Shown one piece after another: positions 57,088 to 64,000 of a stretch of 64,000 nucleotides of DNA. The stretch lies in contig JAURUC010000001.1 in assembly GCA_030803735.1 (NCBI GenBank), forward strand, positions 2,497,501 through 2,561,500, written 5' to 3'. How positions within the stretch are numbered: the stretch's first letter is position 1; each line of letters starts with the position of its first letter. Source of the stretch: Actinopolyspora lacussalsi (GTDB lineage Bacteria; Actinomycetota; Actinomycetes; Mycobacteriales; Pseudonocardiaceae). The position numbers and the translations under genes were made by a program. The notes below the pieces were generated by a model. It did not search any database and was not told where the DNA came from. It saw only the letters and a list, made by a program, of their open reading frames with translations.

Positions 57088-58479
57088 GTGCCCGTGTTGT
57101 TGACGTTGAGCACCACCATGGGGGAGCGACCGGCGAGCGACCTGGGATTCCTGCTGCACAAGCACCCCGAGCGGGCACAGTCCTTCGACGTGACGGCGGG
57201 CAGGGCGCACGTGTACTACCCGCGTGCCGACGAGCACGACTGCACCGCCGCGCTGCTGCTGGAGACCGATCCGGTGGAGCTGGCGCGACAGGCCCGCCAG
57301 GGCGGTTCGTGGGCGCTGGGTCCCTACGTCAACGACCGCCCCTACGTGGCCTCCTCGCTGCTGGCGGTGGCGCTGGGCAGGGTGTTCCGGACCGCGCTGG
57401 CGGCCCGCTGCGAGGCACGGCCCGAACTGGTCACCCGAGCGGTACCGCTGCGGATCGAACTGCCCGCCGTGCCGCACGGTCGGGACCGGGGACTGCCGCG
57501 CCGCCTGTTCGAACCGCTGGGCTGGGAGGTCGAGCACGAGGTGCTGCACGACCCGGACCGGGGTGAGACCCGGTACGGGTGGCTGACGCTGCGCGGCGAG
57601 CACACCGTCTCCGAGGCGTTGAACCAGCTCTACGTGCTGCTGCCGGTACTCGACGACGCCAAGCACTACTGGGTCGGCCAGGACGAGATCGACAAACTGC
57701 TGCGCGCGGGCGGGGCCTGGCTGGCGAGCCACCCCGAGCGGGAGCTGATCAGCGGGCGCTACCTGGTGCACGCGCGACCGCTGGTGGACGAGGCGCTGCG
57801 GCGGCTCACCGCTGACGAGGGCACCGACCACGACGACGGCACCACCGAGACGCGCCCGTTGGCGGCGCAGCGCCGGGCCGCCGTGCTGGAAGTGCTGCGC
57901 ACGACCGGGGGCCGCTCGGTGGTCGATCTGGGCTGCGGCGACGGCAAACTGCTGCGGGACCTGCTCGACGACACGGAGTTCGGCGAGATCCTGGGGGTGG
58001 ACGTCTCCACCCGCGCGTTGCGGGCCGCCGAGCGCACCCTGCGGTTGGAGCGGCGTTCGGAACGCGAGAACCACCGGATCCGACTTCGGCAGTCCGCGCT
58101 GACCTACACCGACTCGGGGTTGGTGGGCTACGACGCGGCCGTGCTCATGGAAGTGATCGAACACGTCGACCCGGAACGGCTGGCTGCGCTGGAACACGCG
58201 GTGTTCGCGCACGCGCGCCCGGCCCGGGTGGTGCTGACCACCCCGAACTCGGAGTACAACTCGCACTATCCGGATCTGGCCGGTGGGATGCGCCATCCCG
58301 ATCACCGTTTCGAGTTCGACCGTGCCGAGTTCGCGGAGTGGACGCGGCGGGTGGCGCGTACCCACGGCTACACCGCCACGTCGAGCGGTATCGGCGAAGC
58401 GGACCGGCGGCTCGGACAGCCCACCCAGCTGGCCGTGTTCACCCGAAACGACCTCTCCGACAGGGACGCGACATCATGA
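57088..58479 (+). CDS. hen1: Hen1 RNA 3'-terminal 2'-O-methyltransferase
   Basis: Methylates the 2'-OH at the broken 3' end of RNA, so that an RNA resealed with Pnkp cannot be cut there again. The N-terminal half (about 1-230; LLTLSTT, DLGFLLHKHPERAQSF) is the bacterial Hen1 domain that supports Pnkp ligation. The C-terminal methyltransferase has SAM motif VVDLGCGDGKLLRDLL and metal site MEVIEHVDPE with a later HPDHRFEFDR. GCGAGG favours the GTG at 57088; ATG 57082 and GTG 57094 are alternatives. The stop overlaps the pnkp start (ATGA). The operon interrupts the conserved mca gene order. Confidence 0.92.
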   Translation: MPVLLTLSTTMGERPASDLGFLLHKHPERAQSFDVTAGRAHVYYPRADEHDCTAALLLETDPVELARQARQGGSWALGPYVNDRPYVASSLLAVALGRVFRTALAARCEARPELVTRAVPLRIELPAVPHGRDRGLPRRLFEPLGWEVEHEVLHDPDRGETRYGWLTLRGEHTVSEALNQLYVLLPVLDDAKHYWVGQDEIDKLLRAGGAWLASHPERELISGRYLVHARPLVDEALRRLTADEGTDHDDGTTETRPLAAQRRAAVLEVLRTTGGRSVVDLGCGDGKLLRDLLDDTEFGEILGVDVSTRALRAAERTLRLERRSERENHRIRLRQSALTYTDSGLVGYDAAVLMEVIEHVDPERLAALEHAVFAHARPARVVLTTPNSEYNSHYPDLAGGMRHPDHRFEFDRAEFAEWTRRVARTHGYTATSSGIGEADRRLGQPTQLAVFTRNDLSDRDATS

Positions 58480-61106
58480 CCGAGACCGAGGACGCGAGCG
58501 CGAATTCGACGGTGACGGAGCTGGATCTTCCCGAGCTCGCGCTGATCGTGCTCGTGGGTGCTTCCGGCTCCGGCAAGTCCACCTTCGCCGCCAGGCACTT
58601 CCCGCCCACCCAGGTGCTGTCGAGCGATCACTGCCGGGCGATGGTGGCCGATGACCCCACCGACCAGGACGCGACGGCCGACGCCTTCGACGTGCTGCAC
58701 CACATCGCGGGCAAGCGGCTGGCGGCGGGTCGGGTGACCGTCGTGGACGCCACGAACGTGCACAACCACGCCAGGCAGTCGCTGATCCGGCTCGCCCGGG
58801 AGCACGACGTGCTGCCGGTCGCCGTGGTGCTCGACATGCCCGAGAGCCTCTGCCTGCGGCGCAACGCCGAACGCCCGGAGGCCCCGGATCCGGGTGTGGT
58901 GCGGCGGCAGCGCAAGGACCTGCGCCACTCGCTGAAGGGACTGCGGCGGGAAGGGTTCCGGCGGGTGCACGTGCTCCGTTCCGAATCCGAAGTGGACTCT
59001 GCGGAACCGCGGTGGACCAAGCTGTTCAACAACCGTCGCGCCGACACAGGCCCGTTCGACGTGATCGGCGACGTGCACGGCTGTCGTGTCGAGCTGGAAA
59101 CACTGCTGACCGAGCTCGGCTACCGGCTGCGGCACGATGCCGACGGGAACGCGGTCGACGCCGAACACCCGAGGGGCAGGCGCGCGATACTGCTGGGTGA
59201 CCTGGTGGACAGGGGGCCGGACAGCGCGGGCACGCTCCGGCTGGTCATGGGAATGGCCGAGTCGGGCAACGCGCTGGTGATCATCGGCAACCACGAGCAC
59301 AAACTGGTCAAGGCGCTCGACGGCCGCAGGGTGCGGATCCCGGATTCGCTGCGGGAGACGCTGGATCAGCTCGACGAGCTGGGCGCGGACTTCCGACGAC
59401 GTGCCCGCGACTTCTGCGACGGACTGACCGCCCACTACGTGCTGGACGGCGGAAACCTGGTCGTGGCACACGCTGGGCTGCCGGAGCGCTACCACGGCAG
59501 GACCTCCGGCCGGGTGCGCGCGTTCGCGATGTACGGCGACACCACCGGCGAGACCGACGAATGGGGGCTGCCGGTGCGTTATCCCTGGGCCAAGGAGTAC
59601 CGGGGCAGCGCGACGGTGCTGTACGGCCACACCCCGGTGGCCGCGGCCGAGTGGATCAACAACACGATGTGCCTGGACACGGGATGCGTGTTCGGTGGGG
59701 AGCTCACCGCGCTGCGCTACCCGGAGCGGGAGACGGTGTCGGTACCGGCGGAGCGGGTGTACAGCGAACCGGCACGTCCGCCGCGGAACGGCGAGTCGAC
59801 CGACCGGGACGGGAACGAGCGGCAAGATCCCGCCGAGCGGACCCCGCGACGCGAACCGGGAACGCTCGATCTGGGGGACGTCTCCGGGCGTCGCGTGGTG
59901 CACACCGGCCATCACGGCCGGGTGACGATCGGTGCCGAGCAGTCCGCCGCCGCACTGGAGGTGCTGAGCAGACTCGCGATCGATCCCCGGCTGCTGCTGT
60001 ACCTGCCGCCGACGATGCCGCCCTGCTCCACGGTGACCGAGGGCGAGCTGCTGGAGCACCCGGAACGGGCCTTCGCCGACTACCGGCACCAAGGGGTGCG
60101 GGAGCTGGTGTGCCAGGAGAAGCACATGGGCTCGCGCGCCGTGGTGCTGCTGTGCCGCGACGACCGGACCGCGCGGGAAAGGTTCGGAATCGAACCCCGT
60201 CCGTCGGGCACGCCGGGAACGATCCACACCCGCACCGGGCGGGCGTTCTTCGACGAGGCGACCTCGACCACGCTGCTCGCGCGAGTCCACGCCGCCGTGG
60301 GCCGGACCGGCCTGTGGGAAGAGCTCGACACCGATTGGTTACTGCTGGACACGGAGTTGCTGCCCTGGAACGCCAAGGCGGCGGGTCTGATCGACGAGCG
60401 GTACGCGGGCACGGCCACGGCAGGCGACAGCACGTTGCGGAGCACGCTGCGAGGTCTGCGCGAGGCGGAGCGGCGCGGGCTCGACGTGACCGCGTTGCGA
60501 ACCAGGTTCGAGGCCAGGCAAACCGATGTCGAGCGCTTTCGCACGGCTTACCGCTCGTACTGCCACCCCGTGGACGGAACCGAGGGGATACGGCTCGCAC
60601 CGTTCCGGGTCCTGGCGAGCGAGGGACGGGCGTATCGCGAAACCGAGCAGGAGTGGCACCTGACAACCGCCGACCGGCTCGCCGAGGCGGATCCGGGGCT
60701 GTTCCGCACGACTCGACGACGCGCGGTCGACATCGACGACGCCGGCTCGGTGGCCGCGGCCACCGCCTGGTGGGAGGAGCTGACCGCCGAGGGCGGGGAG
60801 GGCATGGTCGTCAAACCGCGCACGGCGGCACCGCGCGGCCGGAACGGGCTGGTCCAGCCCGGGGTGAAGGTGCGGGGCCGGGAGTACCTGCGGCTGGTCT
60901 ACGGACCGGAGTACACCGAGCCGCACAACCTGGAGCGGCTGCGGAAGCGCTCACTGGGCAGGAAGCGATCGCTCGCGTTGCGGGAGCACGGCCTGGGGCT
61001 CGAAGCGCTCGATCGCCTCGCCGACGGTGAACCGCTGTGGCGGCTGCACGAGTGCGTCTCCGCCGTGCTGGCGCTCGAATCGGATCCGGTGGACCCCCGG
61101 TTGTGA
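58476..61106 (+). CDS. pnkp: Polynucleotide kinase-phosphatase-ligase Pnkp
   Basis: End-healing and sealing enzyme of bacterial RNA repair. Three domains in order: 5' kinase (about 20-180) with P-loop GASGSGKSTFAARHF; metallophosphatase (about 190-470) with GDVHGC, GDLVDRGPDS, GNHEHK and YGHTPV; adenylyltransferase/ligase (about 490-870) with nucleotidyl Lys in QEKHMGSRAVVL and EGMVVKPR. 876 residues is normal. An acidic linker of about 40 residues (Arg/Glu/Asp rich) sits between phosphatase and ligase. Ligation requires Hen1, encoded upstream and coupled by a 4-nt overlap. Likely targets are tRNAs cut by ribotoxins (family knowledge). Confidence 0.95.
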   Translation: MTETEDASANSTVTELDLPELALIVLVGASGSGKSTFAARHFPPTQVLSSDHCRAMVADDPTDQDATADAFDVLHHIAGKRLAAGRVTVVDATNVHNHARQSLIRLAREHDVLPVAVVLDMPESLCLRRNAERPEAPDPGVVRRQRKDLRHSLKGLRREGFRRVHVLRSESEVDSAEPRWTKLFNNRRADTGPFDVIGDVHGCRVELETLLTELGYRLRHDADGNAVDAEHPRGRRAILLGDLVDRGPDSAGTLRLVMGMAESGNALVIIGNHEHKLVKALDGRRVRIPDSLRETLDQLDELGADFRRRARDFCDGLTAHYVLDGGNLVVAHAGLPERYHGRTSGRVRAFAMYGDTTGETDEWGLPVRYPWAKEYRGSATVLYGHTPVAAAEWINNTMCLDTGCVFGGELTALRYPERETVSVPAERVYSEPARPPRNGESTDRDGNERQDPAERTPRREPGTLDLGDVSGRRVVHTGHHGRVTIGAEQSAAALEVLSRLAIDPRLLLYLPPTMPPCSTVTEGELLEHPERAFADYRHQGVRELVCQEKHMGSRAVVLLCRDDRTARERFGIEPRPSGTPGTIHTRTGRAFFDEATSTTLLARVHAAVGRTGLWEELDTDWLLLDTELLPWNAKAAGLIDERYAGTATAGDSTLRSTLRGLREAERRGLDVTALRTRFEARQTDVERFRTAYRSYCHPVDGTEGIRLAPFRVLASEGRAYRETEQEWHLTTADRLAEADPGLFRTTRRRAVDIDDAGSVAAATAWWEELTAEGGEGMVVKPRTAAPRGRNGLVQPGVKVRGREYLRLVYGPEYTEPHNLERLRKRSLGRKRSLALREHGLGLEALDRLADGEPLWRLHECVSAVLALESDPVDPRL

Positions 61107-61115
61107 CCACGCCGC

Positions 61116-61147
61116 GTGGAACGGACCACTCGTGCGGCCCGTTCCAC
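61116..61147. terminator. Terminator hairpin after pnkp
   Basis: GTGGAACGG (61116-61124) pairs exactly with CCGTTCCAC (61139-61147), starting 10 nt after the pnkp stop in a convergent gap. Confidence 0.65.
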
Positions 61148-61195
61148 TCGGATACGAACGTGATTTCCCGCGACCGCTCGACGGGAAAGATCCGC

Positions 61196-61657
61196 TCAGT
61201 CCGCACGCCCCCGCTCACGACGCTCCGCGGCGTCGTCCCCCGCCGAGTCGTCCGTCGGGGCGTTGTCGTCGGGAAGCTCGCCGCCGGGAGCCTCGGGACC
61301 GGGATGTCGTCCCGGTTCCTCGGAAACGGCGGACGAGTCGGAGTCCTCGGTTCGCTCGGCGGCCCCGGCTTCCTGCTGTCGGGCCAGGCGAGCGGCCTCG
61401 GCGCGTTTGACGCGTTTCGGCGCCGCCGCGGCGGCGCGCTGCTCGTCGAACCGGGTGGAAACCTTGCCGAGCTGCCTGGTCATGGATCGGGCCAGGAAGA
61501 CGACCGCGATCAGCAGCACCAGGATCAGGAACAGCGCGAGCGGGGTGGACTTGCCGACCCCCTCTTCCTGCACTCCCGGACCCGAGTCCTGCGCCACCAC
61601 CATGGCCAGCGGTTGCCGCTCCGTCGCGAGCACCGCCGCGTAACCGAGCACCGTCAT
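61196..61657 (-). CDS. Small single-pass membrane protein downstream of mca
   Basis: 153 residues. One transmembrane helix (about 37-57: [19 protein letters not shown]), then a Lys/Arg-rich juxtamembrane region ([15 protein letters not shown]) and an acidic Ser/Glu/Asp/Pro tail. Matches the position of the small membrane gene following mca in mycobacteria; function unknown. The ATG overlaps the mca stop (ATGA), so it is made with Mca. Confidence 0.75.
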   Translation of the reverse strand: MTVLGYAAVLATERQPLAMVVAQDSGPGVQEEGVGKSTPLALFLILVLLIAVVFLARSMTRQLGKVSTRFDEQRAAAAAPKRVKRAEAARLARQQEAGAAERTEDSDSSAVSEEPGRHPGPEAPGGELPDDNAPTDDSAGDDAAERRERGRAD

Positions 61658-62535
61658 GCGTGCACTCGCTCCTGCACTCCGGTGAACAGATCGTCTTCCG
61701 GCAACGTCGTGTCCACCAACGATCGCACCAGTTCGTACTCCTCGGTGGGCCAGACCGAACGCTGGATGTCCAGCGGGACCGCGAACCACCTGCTGTTCGG
61801 GTCGATCTGCGTGGCGTGGGCACGCAGCGCGTCGTCACGGACCTCGAAGTAGTCCGCGCACTCGACCTGCGTGGTCACCCGCTCGTAGGGATCCTGGCGT
61901 GAGGCGTCCCACTTCCGCAGCCACTCCCCGTAGGGCGATTCCAGCCCGCGCTCCAGCAACGAATCGTGGAACAGCTGCATTCGACGCCTGGAGAAGCCGT
62001 GCCCATAGTACAACTTGAGCGGCTGCCAGGGCTCACCCGCGCCCGGGAACCGGTCGGGATCACCGGCAGCGTCGAAGGCCGCCATCGAGACCTCGTGGCA
62101 CTTCACGTGGTCCGGGTGCGGATAGCCGCCGTTCTCGTCGTAGGTCACCACCACGTGCGGCCGGAACTCGCGCACGATCCGGACCAGCTCCTCGGTTGGC
62201 AACTCCAACGGCTGGTTGGCGAAACACCCCTCCGGCAACGGCGGCGGCGGATCGCCCTCGGGAAGCCCGGAGTCGACGAACCCCATCCACCGGTGGTGCA
62301 CACCGAGGATCTCCGCTGCCTCGGCCATCTCGCGACGCCGGATCTCCGGCATGTTCTCGACCACTCCCGGCTTGTCCATCGCCGGGTTCAGGATGCTGCC
62401 CGCCTCACCTCCGGTGCAGGTGACAACCATCACGTCGTGGCCTTCCGCCACATAACGAGCCGTGCTGGCCGCCCCCTTGCTGGACTCGTCGTCCGGGTGA
62501 GCGTGCACAGTCATCAGGCGAAGTTTCTCCGCCAT
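61654..62535 (-). CDS. mca: Mycothiol S-conjugate amidase
   Basis: Cleaves mycothiol adducts of toxins so that the mercapturic acid part is exported: a detoxification enzyme restricted to mycothiol-making actinomycetes. Zinc site motifs [11 protein letters not shown] near the N-terminus and [12 protein letters not shown] about residue 139; 293 residues. Other conserved parts: [20 protein letters not shown]. Coupled with the downstream membrane protein. It is among the clearest taxonomic markers in this window. Confidence 0.95.
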   Translation of the reverse strand: MAEKLRLMTVHAHPDDESSKGAASTARYVAEGHDVMVVTCTGGEAGSILNPAMDKPGVVENMPEIRRREMAEAAEILGVHHRWMGFVDSGLPEGDPPPPLPEGCFANQPLELPTEELVRIVREFRPHVVVTYDENGGYPHPDHVKCHEVSMAAFDAAGDPDRFPGAGEPWQPLKLYYGHGFSRRRMQLFHDSLLERGLESPYGEWLRKWDASRQDPYERVTTQVECADYFEVRDDALRAHATQIDPNSRWFAVPLDIQRSVWPTEEYELVRSLVDTTLPEDDLFTGVQERVHA

Positions 62536-62733
62536 GTCCGGTATTCCCTTCCCGTCTGGCTGTCGACACCTGTACCGCCCCCCGCGAACTCCGGGCGGTA
62601 CGCCCCAGGGATACTCAACCGCAGGTCGCTTTCCATTGTTCCCGAACGTCGATGTCGACCGGCGGCAGCCCCCTGCGGAGGAGAACGGACCGCGGCGGGG
62701 AAGAACCACCGGAGAGGTCGAGAGGCTGAGACC

Positions 62734-63201
62734 GTGACGAGTTCATCCGAGCCGGGTTCGCCCGGAACGGGCAACGGGGTTCCCGAGGGCAGGTACGGCA
62801 GGCGCGGTTCCGGACGCGACCGGCGATGGCCCTTGTGGCTGGGGAGCGCGCTGGTACTGGCACTCGGGATCGTGCTCGCGGTCGCGGGCTACCGGAACTT
62901 CGGAAGCGCCCCCATCGACGGCAAGGCCTCCCAGTTCGACCTCCGCGACGACAACACCGTGCACATCACGCTGGAGGTGCGTCGCGACGACCCCTCCGAG
63001 CCGGCGGAATGCGTGGTGCGTTCCCGCGGGATCTCGGGCAAGGAGGCGGGACGCAAGGAGGTCTATCTCCCGCCCGGGGAGACGACCACCCACGTCGAGA
63101 CGGTACTGCGGACCTCGGAGCAGCCGGTTACCGGTGAGGTTTTCGGCTGTTCCTACGATGTGCCGAATTATCTCCGGGAGGGTGCACGGCCATCCGGGTG
63201 A
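62734..63201 (+). CDS. DUF4307 membrane-anchored protein
   Basis: 155 residues from a GTG with AGAGG 9 nt upstream. A Gly/Arg-rich N-terminus ([15 protein letters not shown]) precedes one transmembrane helix ([20 protein letters not shown]) and an outside beta-rich domain ([38 protein letters not shown]). Function unknown; found between mca and greA throughout the actinomycetes. A canonical terminator follows. Confidence 0.88.
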   Translation: MTSSSEPGSPGTGNGVPEGRYGRRGSGRDRRWPLWLGSALVLALGIVLAVAGYRNFGSAPIDGKASQFDLRDDNTVHITLEVRRDDPSEPAECVVRSRGISGKEAGRKEVYLPPGETTTHVETVLRTSEQPVTGEVFGCSYDVPNYLREGARPSG

Positions 63202-63276
63202 ACTCGCCACGTCACTCCGGTGGTACCGGCTGAATACCCCACAACACCCCTTTACTCGTGTTATTGTCGCTACCAG

Positions 63277-63302
63277 CACGGCCCCGCACGGGCCGTGTTT
63301 TT
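63277..63302 (+). terminator. Intrinsic terminator between DUF4307 and greA
   Basis: CACGGCCC (63277-63284) pairs with GGGCCGTG (63290-63297) over a 5-nt loop and is followed by TTTTT (63298-63302), the only canonical stem-plus-U terminator noted in the window. A second small hairpin CCGAA-CTC-TTCGG follows at 63308-63320 in the greA leader. Confidence 0.8.
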
Positions 63303-63378
63303 CCATTCCGAACTCTTCGGAGTGCGAAAGCTATCGGTCCGCGGAACGCGGAACCGCAGTCGACGAGGAGTGGTGACC

Positions 63379-63867
63379 GTGAGCGATACCCAGGCGACCT
63401 GGCTGACCCAAGATGCTTACGACCGGCTCAAGGGTGAGCTGGACGAGCTCGTGGCCGAGCGCCCGGCGATCGCTGCGAAGATCAACGAAGCTCGCGAAGA
63501 GGGCGACCTCAAGGAGAACGGCGGATACCACGCCGCGCGCGAGGAGCAGGGACAGCTGGAGGGACGTATCCGCCAGCTGCAGGAGTTGCTGCGCAACGCC
63601 AAGGTCGGCGACGTTCCGACCGAGTCCGGTGTGGCACGTCCCGGCTCGGTGCTGACCGTGCGGTTCGAGGGCGAGAACGAGGAGGAGAAATTCCTGCTCG
63701 CCAACCGCGAGGAAGGCGCCCACGGTGATCTGGAGGTCTATTCCCCCAGCTCGCCGCTCGGCAAGGCTCTGCTGGACGCCGCCGAGGGCGACGTCTGCGA
63801 GTACGACCTGCCCAACGGCGGCAAGATGCAGGTGACACTGATCAAGGCGGAGCCGTTCCAGGGCTGA
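63379..63867 (+). CDS. greA: Transcription elongation factor GreA
   Basis: Rescues backtracked RNA polymerase by stimulating transcript cleavage. 162 residues: N-terminal coiled coil with the conserved acidic tip [19 protein letters not shown], and a C-terminal FKBP-like domain ([18 protein letters not shown]). GAGGAG at 63365-63370 favours the GTG at 63379 over the one at 63373. Confidence 0.95.
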   Translation: MSDTQATWLTQDAYDRLKGELDELVAERPAIAAKINEAREEGDLKENGGYHAAREEQGQLEGRIRQLQELLRNAKVGDVPTESGVARPGSVLTVRFEGENEEEKFLLANREEGAHGDLEVYSPSSPLGKALLDAAEGDVCEYDLPNGGKMQVTLIKAEPFQG

Positions 63868-63892
63868 TCGAGGTTTTCCGGTCGGACCGACG

Positions 63893-63960
63893 GGTAGCTC
63901 GCTCGGCGGAACCTCCCATCGGCTCTCGTTCCGGGGCCGCGACATCGGGTAACGACCATC
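63893..63960. repeat. Half copy of repeat element B downstream of greA
   Basis: GGCGGAACCTCCCATCGGCT and the following CTCTCG-TTCCGGGGC-CGCGACATCGGGTAACGACC stretch match the left arm of the 5683 copy, but the right arm is absent, so it cannot form the nested stems. Confidence 0.55.
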
Positions 63961-63984
63961 AACCGCCCCGGCGCAGGGGCGGTT
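63961..63984 (+). terminator. Terminator hairpin after greA
   Basis: AACCGCCCC (63961-63969) pairs exactly with GGGGCGGTT (63976-63984) across a 6-nt loop, 93 nt past the greA stop. Confidence 0.65.
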
Positions 63985-64000
63985 AACTTCGGTTTGGCGG

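Overview
This is a high-GC (about 70%) actinomycete chromosome segment. Mycothiol conjugate amidase, two chaplin-like secreted proteins, XRE/DUF397 regulator pairs, PhoH2 and many GTG starts all point to Actinomycetia. The gene order ychF - DUF6542 - ispH - lipid-droplet protein - xseA/xseB - DUF4245 - glpX - fumC - phoH2 - uppS - hlyIII - DUF255 - mca - DUF4307 - greA follows, from memory, the Mycobacterium tuberculosis Rv1112-Rv1080c block. The chaplins suggest a filamentous, sporulating relative such as a Pseudonocardiaceae or Actinopolyspora-like organism. The species cannot be fixed from the sequence.

Layout. Positions 1-2000 are a decayed foreign patch: an AT-richer gene for a Cys-rich secreted protein, a large perfect hairpin, a Nudix gene, and remnants of an XRE regulator and a tyrosine integrase. 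From 2 to 13 kb lie ychF and DNA-repair genes: an Ada-AlkA fusion overlapping ogt, DUF2252, sbcCD and rmuC. From 13.2 to 21.5 kb is a leftward sugar operon: a sugar ABC importer (its ATPase gene carries a 1-nt frameshift in a G run), a secreted GH172 (DUF2961) glycosidase and an FGGY kinase. From 21.8 to 32 kb is the conserved housekeeping block (DUF6542, ispH, exonuclease VII, glpX, a ferredoxin reductase-like flavoprotein, fumC).

From 32 to 46.6 kb is accessory: a TPR-like diguanylate cyclase, DUF4288, guaB1, a LysR-controlled aldarate end-pathway (kdgD plus 2-oxoglutarate semialdehyde dehydrogenase) with an atypical Nramp-like transporter, a MarR/flavoprotein divergon with a 43-bp operator, an XRE/DUF397 island, and an IS607-type TnpB whose resolvase is truncated. 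From 46.6 to 64 kb the conserved block resumes (phoH2, pfkB, DUF885, chaplins, uppS, hlyIII, DUF255, an EEP-family protein, mca, greA), interrupted by a complete hen1-pnkp RNA-repair operon.

The least explained signal is a family of intergenic repeats: a 14-bp palindrome (A) and a roughly 110-125-bp nested triple-stem element (B). They are joined in A-linker-B units at 5.7-6.2 kb and 29.2 kb, with solo A or half B copies elsewhere. Stem changes between B copies are compensated on both arms. No tRNA, rRNA or CRISPR array was recognised.
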